DNA of 10,151 bases, from assembly GCA_003024985.2 (NCBI GenBank), contig PXIH01S0036657.1, one strand, 5' to 3'. The notes under the pieces were generated by a model. That model did no database searches, had not been told where the DNA came from, and worked only from the letters and a program-made list of their open reading frames with translations. Within the stretch, counting starts at the first letter, position 1, and each line of letters opens with the position of its first letter. The translations under genes and the position numbers were made by a program. Source of the DNA: Euperipatoides rowelli (Eukaryota > Onychophora > Udeonychophora > Euonychophora > Peripatopsidae). Of this stretch, positions 1 to 8,400 are shown piece by piece.

Positions 1-930
1 TATCTCTTAAAATATTCAAAAGCTCTTGAACATACTAATTAATTAATTAATTATGCAATCATGTTAATTTATGTGCACGCTCTTTCTAATATAAAAGAAG
101 GAACAGTCACTCAAATGTTGCACTTAATCGCATGTTAGAGAGCTGCTTCCTCTAACGACCAGTTGTCTGTTTATGTTTTCGTTATTATTCTACTGAAGTT
201 AGAGGGTGGTAGCCCTCTAGGATTTCCTGCCACCTCTTATTCTAGTAACAGTTCTAGCCATTTGTTAGCATGAGGCTTATTGTTTTTATTATACTCAATA
301 GAACGGGTTTAATAAACACACTTATTTTATTCTGCCAGCTTTGTTTCCAAGCCATTATTCATGTTTTCACATCATCTCATGTAGCGATCCTCTGTGACTT
401 AGGAGATTCGTTACAGTGGATCCCTGAATGAAGGAACTTGAAGAGCTGCGACTTTGAAAGATGTTCTGCTAGACAAGTGAAGAAGGTGACGCCAACGCCT
501 GGTCTGGATGACCACAGAAACTTTTTGTGGTGCGGCAAGTTTAAACACACCAAGGTGTTTTTGTTTGCAATCAACCGGAGAATTTGGTTTGTTTATATCT
601 GGCGAAGTTGTAAAAATAAAGAACACCAGGCAAGAAAAAGACATTCAAGCTACAACTCCCTAAAGGAATGAACATTTTACCAGCACTGCTGAACAGCGTG
701 ACAGTTCTCTTTTGTCCCCCCTGCCCTGATGAACATTGATTTGACTTTCGAAGGAGTAGGGGGAGTGGCATTTCAGGGTTTTCCTGTTAACATCTATTAC
801 TCTTTCTCCTTGTTCTGCATGCCTCCTGCCAAATTTGGGGTCCAAATTTTTTCAGGGGGAGAGGGAGAATATAGGGATTCTCCCAAATAGGAGTGTGTGT
901 GTTTTTTTATTTGTATTGATTGATTAGTGT
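1..930. other. Gene-free AT-rich stretch with small hairpins
   Basis: No coding region is supported here. Visible structure: a TAAT microsatellite (36-53, about 4.5 units); an inverted pair GTTAGAG (134-140) and CTCTAAC (150-156) with a 9-nt loop; and a perfect 6-bp hairpin AGAGGG (201-206) / CCCTCT (213-218) with a 6-nt loop. The 420-680 part is less AT-rich than its surroundings and is open on both strands, but nothing in it resembles a known protein. Decayed repeat or intergenic DNA is the simplest reading. Confidence 0.5.
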
Positions 931-981
931 TTTCAAGGGGTATGGAGAAGCATTAATTTTCACCTTTTTAAATTCTTCCCA

Positions 982-1047
982 GTTTCACCACTTTTATTCT
1001 AGTCTATTCCATTTTTGAAAGAGGGGTGAATCATCACTTTTAACCTT
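982..1047 (+). repeat. Dispersed direct repeat, copy 1
   Basis: The core CACTTTTATTCTAGTCTATT starts at 989 and recurs at 1646 and, with one change, at 1689. After it come a G-rich patch (GAAAGAGGGG) and TTTTAACCTT, an order that is also seen after the copy at 1689. The copies are diverged, so this is an old interspersed repeat of unknown family. Confidence 0.7.
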
Positions 1048-1048
1048 N

Positions 1049-1176
1049 AAGTTAATTAATGGATATTTTTAACTAGTTAAAGTTAAAAGTTAAGGAAATA
1101 AATTTTTAACTAGTTAAGTTAAAAATTAACCAATATTTTAACTTTTTAACTTAACTTTAACTTTTTAACTCAGTTA
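1049..1176. repeat. TTAAC-rich direct and inverted repeat cluster
   Basis: Degenerate TTAACTT-type words run in both orientations. TTTTTAACTAGTTAA occurs directly twice (near 1066-1080 and 1104-1117), and its core TTAACTAGTTAA is self-complementary. AGTTAAAGTTAA (1075-1086) is the exact reverse complement of 1151-1162. The segment could fold into a long AT hairpin. An ambiguous base at 1048 sits at its edge, perhaps because it is hard to assemble. Confidence 0.6.
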
Positions 1177-1640
1177 ATGCTCATCATTGGGTGTTTGCAT
1201 GGGGTGGGGTGGGGGACAGTCCAGTGAGTCCACTTACCTCACTGGGTTCGAATAAAAAATTTAAATTATAAACGTAAAAGTAAGTAAAATATGTAACACT
1301 GTGACCATGGATGCTTTGTCTTAAAATTTTATTAAGGGTTGGCCGATTTTGGCCCACAATGGGGTAACCATAAAACACTTGTTTTATCCATTGCACCATT
1401 AAAACATGTGATCCTGTTTTGGTTCAGGTATAAATGCATAGCTGTTTATCGCTAATTCATTTATATAAAGTCACTAATTGTCACTACAACAATAACTTGT
1501 CCATAAATGCAGCAATAATACAGTACTAATAAACATATAAAAACATGCCTAACTATTGTGAGCAAGATCAGGAAAAATTATCATTTATTAATATTCTATT
1601 AAAAATTATAGCTTATAGNTTCACCACTTTTACCGGGTTT
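1177..1640. other. Gene-free spacer between repeat copies
   Basis: No gene seen. It contains a G-rich block (1201-1215, runs of 4, 4 and 5 G), an 8-bp stem CCAGTGAG (1221-1228) / CTCACTGG (1238-1245) directly followed by a B-box-like GGTTCGAAT (1245-1253), and a second hairpin TAAAAC (1371-1376) / GTTTTA (1381-1386). One ambiguous base lies at 1619. Confidence 0.5.
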
Positions 1641-1645
1641 CATAT

Positions 1646-1746
1646 CACTTTTATTCTAGTCTATTCCATTTTTTAATAAGGGGAAATTCACTTTTATTCT
1701 AGACTATTCCATTTTCGAAGGAGGGGAGCAGCACCAATTTAACCTT
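1646..1746 (+). repeat. Dispersed direct repeat, copies 2 and 3
   Basis: Two adjacent copies of the 989 core begin at 1646 and 1689. The second continues into GAAGGAGGGG and TTTAACCTT, matching the order of copy 1. Copies 1 and 3 therefore flank about 630 bp of AT-rich DNA in direct orientation, which would fit the ends of an old element or simply a repeat cluster. Confidence 0.65.
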
Positions 1747-1856
1747 ATTAAGTATATTTGGTGGTTTGAATAAATAATTTTTTTTTTTTGGTGTTCATAA
1801 TTTATGATAGTTAAGCTTCAACATTTTCAAGCTCTTCTCATACTTGTTTTATCATT

Positions 1857-2532
1857 TGAAGGGGGTGAGAATGATAAAATGCAAAGCCACAAAATGAAAA
1901 TTTTTCAGGAGAATAATTTGAAAGTTTAAAAATATATATAAACACTGTTAATGATTTAAAACTTTTTTAAAAATGCTCTGCCATCTTTGGACAGAATTTT
2001 AAAATATTTTGATATGAGCTCCCCCAATTAACAAATAGGTAAACTAATTCAAAATATCATTTTTGCTAAAAGTGTGGCTTTGCATGATATCATACTCACC
2101 CCTTCAATTATTTTTTAATTTTTCAAAATGCTCTGCCATCTTTGGACAGAATCTTAAAATATTTTGATATGAGCTCCCCCCATGTGTCAAATAGGTGAAC
2201 CAATTCAAAATTTGAAAGTTTAGAAAGAGGCTATAAACTATGTTAATAATTTTTTAATTTTTCAAAAATGCTCTGCCATCTTTGGACAGAATCTTAAAAT
2301 ATTTTGATATGAGCTCCCCCAAGTGACAAATAGGTAAACTAATTCAAAATGTGAAAGTTTAGAAAAAGGCTTTAAACCATGTTAATGATTTTTTAATTTT
2401 TCAAAATGCTATGCCATCTTTGGACAGAATCTTAAAATAGTTTGATATGAGCTCCCTCAGGTGATAAATAGGTGAACTAATTAAAATATTTTTGTTAAAA
2501 GTGTGGCTTTAGCTTATATTCTCAACCCTTCT
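1857..2532. mobile_element. Small inverted-repeat (MITE-like) element with internal tandem units
   Basis: The left end 1857-1891 (TGAAGGGGGTGAGAATG... to ...GCAAAGCCACA) is the reverse complement, with few mismatches, of 2073-2106 and more loosely of 2502-2532. Both a 250-bp form (1857-2106) and a 676-bp form (1857-2532) are therefore bounded by inverted ends. Between them lie the tandem units described separately. No coding capacity is seen, so the element is non-autonomous. ATT lies next to all three ends, but the ends themselves are A/T-ambiguous, so no target-site duplication can be called. The transposon superfamily is not recognised. Confidence 0.65.
1973..2500 (+). repeat. Four tandem ~140-155 bp units
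   Basis: Units begin at 1973, 2128, 2268 and 2406 (steps of 155, 140 and 138). Each starts ATGCTCTGCCATCTTTGGAC or a one-base variant, then runs through TTTTGATATGAGCTCC and an AAATAGGT word. In the first step the link between units is replaced by the inverted-end sequence 2073-2106, so that step is longer. The second and third links share a GAAAGTTTAGAAA stretch that is also recognisable, diverged, just left of unit 1. Confidence 0.85.
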
Positions 2533-3331
2533 ATTGTAATGGGACAAAATACATTATTGTAACTAAGGTAAATATTTGCTTACCTAGTAAGACAGGTACA
2601 TCAAAATGGAGTGTGCCTGATCCAGGATTTCTGGAATAGAAGCACTTTCCAGAAACCTCGGCTGGCTTTTGATAGGTTTATTTTTTTTTTTTACAACCAC
2701 TATAACAATTTATAGTTTATTTTCTTTATTCTCAATTTTTTTTTAAATTTTAATGTACTTTAAGGATATCAGTAAATTTAGTAATGTACTTTGTACATGT
2801 TGGATTGTGAAAAATCGTTTTTTTTTTAAATAATCTTATTTTTTCCCTATAATGCCATAAGCTTTCCCTAGTTCAAATTTGAGTTTGTTAAAGTTTTCAA
2901 TTTTTTTACACCAACCTAGCCGTTTGGTAATTTTTTTAAATTTGGTTTTAAATTTATCTTGTCAAATTCTGAGTTAAATTTTATTTCATGAAATAATTAC
3001 AAATATTGTAATTTATGACAAACTTGACATTAAACCATTTTTTAAAATAAATTTGACATTTTTTTTCATTTTTTACTTCTTGTTAAATTTATGTCAACAT
3101 AGACGTTTGTGTAAAATTTTGAAATTTCGATCGTGAACCAAAGATTTTTTTAAATTTTTTTTTCAAATAAAATTAAGTAAAGTATGTGATCCATTTCCAT
3201 TTAGTGTGCCGTTCTAAAATTCTTTAGTTTTGACTTGTCACATGTGGTTTTTACTGTTTGCTATTGTAAGCAATGTTTAGTAATGGTAAGATTCTGATCA
3301 AATCTTGGTAGTTGAAATGTTTTTCCTACAG
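2533..3331. other. T-rich stretch without a secure gene
   Basis: A less AT-rich island at 2588-2675 contains a 9-bp hairpin TTTCTGGAA (2628-2636) / TTCCAGAAA (2647-2655). It is open in several frames on both strands, so it cannot be assigned with confidence; one frame fits the candidate spliced gene described below. From 2681 the + strand is dominated by long T runs with no visible structure or coding signal. Confidence 0.5.
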
Positions 3332-3396
3332 TATAATTATTCTCCATTCAGCTTGTGGGGAGTTTGACCGGATTGACTGTTTTTGTGACAAGTCGC

Positions 3397-4159
3397 GTAA
3401 GTACTAAAACATAGTACTGTTAGTTATTGGCACTGTAATTTAACATCTTTGTGGATGTGGATGGAATTTTTTTTGTGAATATGATTAAAAATATTGTTTA
3501 ATCATGCCAGTATGTATGATCTTTGATTCAAGACGTGATTTTTTTTCCATGTTTTTAATTTTCATTGATTTTTTTTAAGTAGTACAGTATTGTGCTAAAA
3601 TTTTCAAATTTCGTTTTTTTTTAAAGTATTGATTTTGTTTTTCTCAAAGTTGTTTTGTGCGTACATTTTATGCATAAATTAAGTTTAAATTTTTGATTTG
3701 GTGCCATTGCTGAATTAATTCTTTAACACAGAAAGAATTTCTATCTTTTTGCTGTTTTACTCACAACTTCTCCTTTTAACTGTCAATTCAACTTTTCATT
3801 GGAGTCAGTTATGAGTGTGCCTGGTTTTCTTGCTTCCCATAAAAACAAGATGGCGTCCGCTTTGACATTTACCAATCGAACACGGTTCTGAAATGAAAAT
3901 TTTTGTACCAGACACTATTCCAAATTTTCTTAACCTTTTTATTTTAATTTTTTTAAACTTCTTAGTTCAGTTCTTGCACCTAATCTGTTATAATAATGCT
4001 ACCAATCAATATTTTTTTTTGTATTTGAATTTTTAGAAATTATGGTTCTCAAACGTTGTGAATACTAGTCAATATTTTTTAGATCGTTTAGTCTGTAATA
4101 AATTTTTTTTTCAAAAGCCACTGTAATTAAATTTTAAATTATATTGTAATATCTTAGGT
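3397..4159. other. T-rich, gene-free stretch
   Basis: Dominated by T runs (for example at 3467, 3539, 3569, 3614, 4012 and 4103). The only notable island is 3848-3891: AAGATGGCG in a good start context, opening a 13-codon frame that ends at TGA (3889-3891). Nothing else is seen. Confidence 0.5.
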
Positions 4160-4230
4160 TGTATGGACACCCGTAATGAGTTAGTCAAGTTTTAAATATT
4201 ATTTGTCTGCACTGTTAATGATCACGCCAT
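4160..4230 (+). repeat. Left inverted end of the 3.3 kb element
   Basis: Holds blocks 4160-4172, 4205-4213 and 4219-4230, spaced by 32 and 5 bp. Compared with the right end, it has about 20 extra bases before the second block. The dead open frame begins 15 bp beyond the last block. Confidence 0.6.
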
Positions 4231-4245
4231 TCCAATCATTGAGAG

Positions 4246-4638
4246 ATGGCAAAGGGAAATTCAAGGTATGTTGGTCTTGAGAGAGACGAGTTGGAAAGAC
4301 TCCTGCATGAGAAAGACATTAATTGTACATAGACTGGTGGTTTGATTAATGTAATGGAGGGTGAGTTGCAAAAGCTAAACAAAACTATTGAAAACTTAAG
4401 TGTTGATGTGAAGGGTATTAAAGAGAGCTTAGATACGGTCAGTCAAATCTAAAATAATCATGCCAGCCATAACCCTGTGAGGAAATACCTCCATCAACTG
4501 AGTAGGTGCTCCTTATGTGGAATTTTAGGGCATGAATACAGGAACTGTGATATGAGATTGCAATTCATCCAGTCAATGAGAAACAACAAGAGTGAAGATA
4601 GAGGGTGTGGCAGTCATTGTCATAGATGTAAAAAATAA
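4246..4638 (+). pseudogene. Broken CCHC zinc-knuckle (Gag/ORF1-like) protein
   Basis: Reading from ATG 4246 gives 130 codons to TAA (4636-4638), interrupted in frame by TAG (4330-4332) and TAA (4450-4452) with no frame change. The N-terminus starts MAKGNSRYVGLERDELERLL. Codons 40-68 (LQKLNKTIENLSVDVKGIKE and neighbours) have the spacing of a short coiled coil. Codons 88-101 read CSLCGILGHEYRNC, a perfect C-x2-C-x3-GH-x4-C knuckle, and a second Cys/His cluster (CGSHCHRC) lies near the end. Known context: a coiled coil followed by CCHC is typical of retrotransposon Gag and LINE ORF1 nucleic-acid-binding proteins. The base composition is clearly less AT-rich than its surroundings. No reverse transcriptase, protease or transposase motif follows, so the family is uncertain and the gene looks dead. 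Confidence 0.6.
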
Positions 4639-7427
4639 TGTTTTGTTCAAAATAACTTATAAATAGTTTTTATCTTGAAGACCAAATGTTTTATTAATGT
4701 ATGTATACACTTTGCTAGTGTATGTTTTGATCCTATTTTAATTAATTACTCACCCTTGCTGAAATATTTTCATCAAATTGTATTTTTTTATTCTGTCAAG
4801 GAGGGATTTTTCTGTTTGCATGTGACATTGGTGAGCTCTGGTGTGATAATTTTTGATTTTGGTCTGACATTTGGATGAGTATTTTTTTTTTCACTTAGTA
4901 TGGGGACAGCCTGTCGCCCAGGTGCTATTCAATCACTTACACACACGGGCACGCATGTACATACAATTGGTTACCCTCTTAGGGAGGGTTAATTTTTGTC
5001 ATTATTTTGCTTATAAAGAATCTTGCCCATCGATCCTTTTTCCATTACGATTGGGTTGTGTGACATTTTTCTCGGTACTTCTATAAGTGGCAACTCAATC
5101 ATGATGTTTTTCTTTTTCTAAAATAAAGGTTTTTCTCATCCATCTGTTCGTTGATATCTTTTAAATTTTTTTTTCATTTGAGTTCATTCTTGTCCTTTGT
5201 AAGTGGAGATCTCGGAATTTTATTTGTATTTTTTGACTTGCGTACTGGAGGTTAGTTGCACTTAGCTGTGTGTCCGCAGGCTAATTTTAATTGTTGGTGA
5301 AGGTCAAAGTTTTTTTTTTCCACCAGTGTTGAAATCCAATATTTATCAACCCAGGTAAGGGAGTTTATTTCATTAGGTTTAGTATGGTGTATTATAGTAA
5401 TTCACTTTGTAAATTCCTAAAGATTAAATTAAATAAATTAAATTTCATCCTAATCTTAAATCAATTACTGTATCTAATCTTTTTAACGCAGTTGATCCCA
5501 ATTCAACTGTGTTCTGTAGCCTTTTAATTATTTAGACAAAAAGTCTTTATATAAATCTTTAATTCTTAAATAGATTTTGAGTTATTTTAAACTCCCTGCT
5601 TATTATATTTTAAATATACTTTACCACCTTTTAATTTACCTGTGTTAATTTTAATTGAGTTGAAATTGAACTGAATTTTAATTGTTGATCTCTTGTATAA
5701 ATGCATATTTTTTTTTTAATTTTGTACTTTTTTGACATTTTATTTTTTAAATCAATTATTATTTGGCATAAGTGGTTTCTCATCCTTTGAGATCGGGATG
5801 TAATGAATTCTTTATGTCTGTATGATTTATTTAATCTTAAAATTTAAACTGTATCAAAATATTTTAAGTGACAATCTTTTAAGCTTTGTTTTTCGTTTAA
5901 GAGTGGCGTGTTGATCTCGTCTGCCTTCTTACTTCCCACTCCACCTTTCTAAATCCATGTCTATATCCAACCTAATGTACCAGCACTCAGTAAAGTTTGG
6001 AGCGGGATGGTCAGATCACAGGCATTTTTCACTGTGTTTCTCTCATTCGATTTCTTAGTATTGAATTGTATATTGATCTTACTGTTCTATTAATGTTATT
6101 AATTGTATTGTGAAATTAATATTTTAATCTTATTTTATTTGCATTGGTCAAAGATAGTTTAGTTTTATTTAATTTATGTTTTGTTTGAATTTAATGGTCA
6201 CTCTAAAGTATGAGATAGGATGCCGTTTAAATATATGCTATAAATGCCGTCTTAATATTTGAATCCATATATCCATTATATAAACTTTGATTTATTTAAA
6301 CCTTCAAAGATGTGCTGTACATGAAGATAAGTTTACATGTTTATAGACTCTTTCTTGCGGTCAAGAGACATTAGAACAATATTAATGTAAGCTTGCATAT
6401 TCTCACATTGAGTGATTTCGCTTTTGATAAATCCGTATCCCATTGTATTACTGATCTTATCTAGAACTCTTTTGTGTAATCGCTTTTCGGATCGTTATCT
6501 CCACATACACGTATAATGTTGCATTCTGGGAAATTACAGCCAAAATCCACAGGTATCTACCTGGGTGGACTGTTACTAATTTTTGGAACAACGCCTTGTA
6601 AATAGTCGAACTATATGGATTATTTGCTAATCAACCTATTGCAATCTTACAATCGCTATAACAATAGATAACTTATGAAAATCTGCGTGAAGAAAAATGT
6701 GTAATTTGGATTACGGCATCACCGTGGTATAAAAAGTAAAACGTTGAATTTTAGCTATTCATCTTTGTCCATATTCCATATACCATCTATCTATATCATA
6801 TGACTTCTTGATCTATTCCTTATCTGTCAAGTAAAAAATGCTGAAGTAATGTAAAGAAGATTGCCTTTACATATAGTACTGTAGCAGAGGCTGACGGAAG
6901 TCGCCACCCGCCAAACTAGAAATTTGTTTCACCGCTGATTTAAACCGATGAAATATGCCCGGTTTTGAGTTTACCATGATGTTTAAATAAATTTATTAAT
7001 CTTCTTTGAGCTGATATTTTTCAGATTCCGAATGCTGATGTTTCNTGAATAAATATTTCAAACCGCAGAGTTTACCAATAGATGCCTTCCAACTTTGCGT
7101 ATTTGTAAGTTGCAAGCGGAGTTCCTAACTTTAAAATTTGTGTCTCCCAACCCAAGAGATGAATTTCTTTCATGAGATCTCAAAGAACAATAACTTTGCG
7201 CTGCGTAAGTAAATTCACAAACAGGGCAATAATTTAATTTTTTTAGTTAGGGAATTAGTGTGACCACGCAAATCATATTTATGTGTAAATTGTATTTAAT
7301 TGAAATGAGTAAATTAATATAAATAGTGAAATTTTTAAATAATGCATTTCTTAATTGTAAATTTTTATATGCTCAGCTACGGCCAATTGGCCAAAATAAA
7401 TCTCAATATGTTTCACTAAATCAAACT
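4639..7427. other. Element interior without recognisable genes
   Basis: No transposase, reverse transcriptase or RNA gene is seen on either strand. The + strand is T-rich to about 5720. Small features are a hairpin ACCCTC (4973-4978) / GAGGGT (4984-4989), a near-palindrome 6547-6568 (CCACAGGTA / TACCT-GG-GTGG), and splice-like pairs around 5327-5354 (pyrimidine tract plus CAG, then CAG|GTAAGG) and 7025-7104 (TTTTTCAG, then GTAAGT). The latter has stops in all three frames. An ambiguous base lies at 7045. Confidence 0.5.
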
Positions 7428-7487
7428 ATGGCATGATCAAATTTATTTCATTAGTGCAGACTAGTCAGTGCTAGGGGTGTCCATACA
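7428..7487 (-). repeat. Right inverted end of the 3.3 kb element
   Basis: Read on the minus strand it shows TGTATGGACACCC, then a TGACTAGTC word similar to TGAGTTAGTC at the left end, then GTCTGCACT and TGATCATGCCAT, spaced by 13 and 13 bp. It ends about 60 bp before the candidate exon at 7548. Confidence 0.6.
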
Positions 7488-7746
7488 GTATATTTTAGTT
7501 AGATAGAATGTAGATAGTTTTTTACTTTTTTAAATGTTTTTATTTAGGCGTGCATGATAGGCTGCTTTACGATATTCATAAATCTGGATATCAAGCGAGG
7601 TAATAATTTATTTATTATATCTGTAGTTATTTCTCCGAATGGTTTTGTGTTACTAAACGAGAGTAGGATGTTCTTTTATTTTTAGATGCGGTCAAGTCAA
7701 GTTGAAGAGTTCCAAATCTTTATACATAAACACAGGCATTAGCTAG

Positions 7747-8384
7747 CTTTAAGGCCACTTGTCTAGTTATTAATTTGATAGGGAAATCTCTCAATGTTGT
7801 GTATCCCCAGTACAACTTATGTTAGGCCAGGAAGATTTAATTTTAAACACAAAAAATGAGTTATAAAAATTAGGCCAATAAGTTAGGTACAGTAAGCTAC
7901 CAGGCCGCGCCCAACAGTGCGGGGCGTGCTCCAAAGAAGAGTANAAATGAAAAAAAATAATAATAATAAATTTATATATATTAAAAAAAAATATTAGATT
8001 AGGACCAGGGACAACCTCGTTGGACTACAGTCTGTTATTGTCAGGCATTTGTATTTGTATATTTAATAAATACAACCCTTTGAAATAGAGTGGTTACTGG
8101 TTAATAAAAAAAGATATATCGAATAAGATTTTTTAAACAGTTAATTGTTCTTATTATTCTTAATGAATGTTTTAAAATAAATACTATTATATTTTACCTA
8201 CAGGAAATATTTCTTTAAACTATTAATAAATCTAAACTATTAATTGTTAAATTATACTGCAGACGATTTATAACAATTTTTACAAATAAATCCGCAGTTT
8301 ACGACGCATTCATATCAAAACTCATTTCCTGGTCATTATATTCATTGTTTATTATTCTATTAATAAAAACAAATAAATCACGGT
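7747..8384. other. Gene-free, increasingly A-rich stretch
   Basis: No gene seen. It includes a short GC-rich patch (7900-7930, CCGCGCCC and GCGGGGCG words), a TAA triplet run (7957-7970), A runs at 7950-7957 and 7983-7991, and an ambiguous base at 7944. If the candidate spliced gene is real, its 3' untranslated region lies here. Confidence 0.5.
7965..7970 (+). terminator. Possible cleavage/polyadenylation signal (AATAAA)
   Basis: AATAAA lies 219 bp after the candidate TAG at 7744-7746. A second one sits at 8065-8070. AATAAA is common by chance in DNA this AT-rich, so these count only as consistent with a + strand transcript ending here. Confidence 0.2.
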
Positions 8385-8400
8385 AAAAAAAAAAAAAAAA
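8362..8400 (+). repeat. AATAAA followed by a 16-base A tract
   Basis: AATAAA (8362-8367) is followed 17 bp later by 16 consecutive A (8385-8400). This is the arrangement left by reverse-transcribed polyadenylated RNA. No recognisable retroposed gene lies upstream and no flanking duplication was found, so a simple A-run microsatellite is equally possible. Confidence 0.3.

Larger units (their letters stand above)
4160..7487. mobile_element. Putative ~3.3 kb terminal-inverted-repeat transposon, degenerate
   Basis: Three blocks at the left end recur as reverse complements, in mirrored order, at the right end. TGTATGGACACCC (4160-4172) matches 7475-7487 exactly. GTCTGCACT (4205-4213) matches 7453-7461 exactly. 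TGATCACGCCAT (4219-4230) matches 7428-7439 with one mismatch. The spacers differ by small insertions or deletions, as expected for old inverted ends. A GT dinucleotide flanks both outer ends (4158-4159, 7488-7489), possibly a short target duplication. The only coding trace inside is the dead CCHC frame next to the left end; no transposase is visible. The alternative is two separate copies of one short repeat in opposite orientation. The superfamily is not recognised. Confidence 0.55.
3332..7746 (+). other. Candidate spliced coding unit (last three exons), product unknown
   Basis: Hypothesis only. Segment 3332-3396 follows a pyrimidine-rich acceptor (TTTTTCCTACAG), ends at CGC|GTAAGT, and is open with a Cys-rich string (CGEFDRIDCFCDKS). 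Segment 7548-7599 follows TTTTTATTTAG and ends at GAG|GTAATA. Segment 7686-7746 follows TTCTTTTATTTTTAG and ends in TAG (7744-7746). The 86-bp last intron carries a branch-like TTACTAAAC. One leftover base from the first segment plus two from the second gives an Arg codon; two plus one across the last intron gives another, so all three join in phase. An upstream segment, 2588-2675, would also join in phase (AG+T). The joined tail includes VHDRLLYDIHKSGYQAR. I do not recognise the protein. Segments this short are often open by chance in several frames, so confidence is low. Confidence 0.22.

Noticed and set aside
432-671. Open frame without an ATG, containing FLWCGKFKHTKVFLFAINRR
   Set aside because: It follows a TGA at 429-431 with no acceptor inside, the opposite strand is equally open, and no family is recognised. 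Chance or decayed repeat is more likely.
1201-1215. G-quadruplex
   Set aside because: Only three G runs (4, 4, 5) are present, so a standard four-run, three-layer quadruplex cannot form; only a weak two-layer form is possible.
1385-1398. Minus-strand TGGTGCAATGGATA resembling a tRNA-Arg A box
   Set aside because: No B box lies at a tRNA-like distance and the B-box-like word at 1245-1253 is about 130 bp away. There is no cloverleaf, so no tRNA is called.
1184-1399. Minus-strand open frame of 71 codons
   Set aside because: It runs across a G-rich block, a hairpin and a SINE-like patch, and shows no domain or sensible start context.
4154-4172. TTAGGTTG-like mariner end at the left edge of the 3.3 kb element
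   Set aside because: The right end shows no TTAGGTT word, and no mariner transposase remains are visible. The shared part starts only at TGTATGG.
4675-5086. Two overlapping open frames of 67-71 codons after the CCHC frame
   Set aside because: They are rich in Phe/Leu/Ile from T runs, have poor starts and show no motif. This is what T-rich noncoding DNA gives by chance.
5327-5354. 28-nt micro-exon between a pyrimidine-rich CAG and CAG|GTAAGG
   Set aside because: The splice sites look good, but T-rich DNA produces many such acceptors, and including it would break the phase of the 3396/7548 join.
6465-6602. Open frame without ATG, containing WEITAKIHRYLPGW
   Set aside because: It is about 46 codons between TGA and TAA, has no matching acceptor and no family likeness, and is probably chance.
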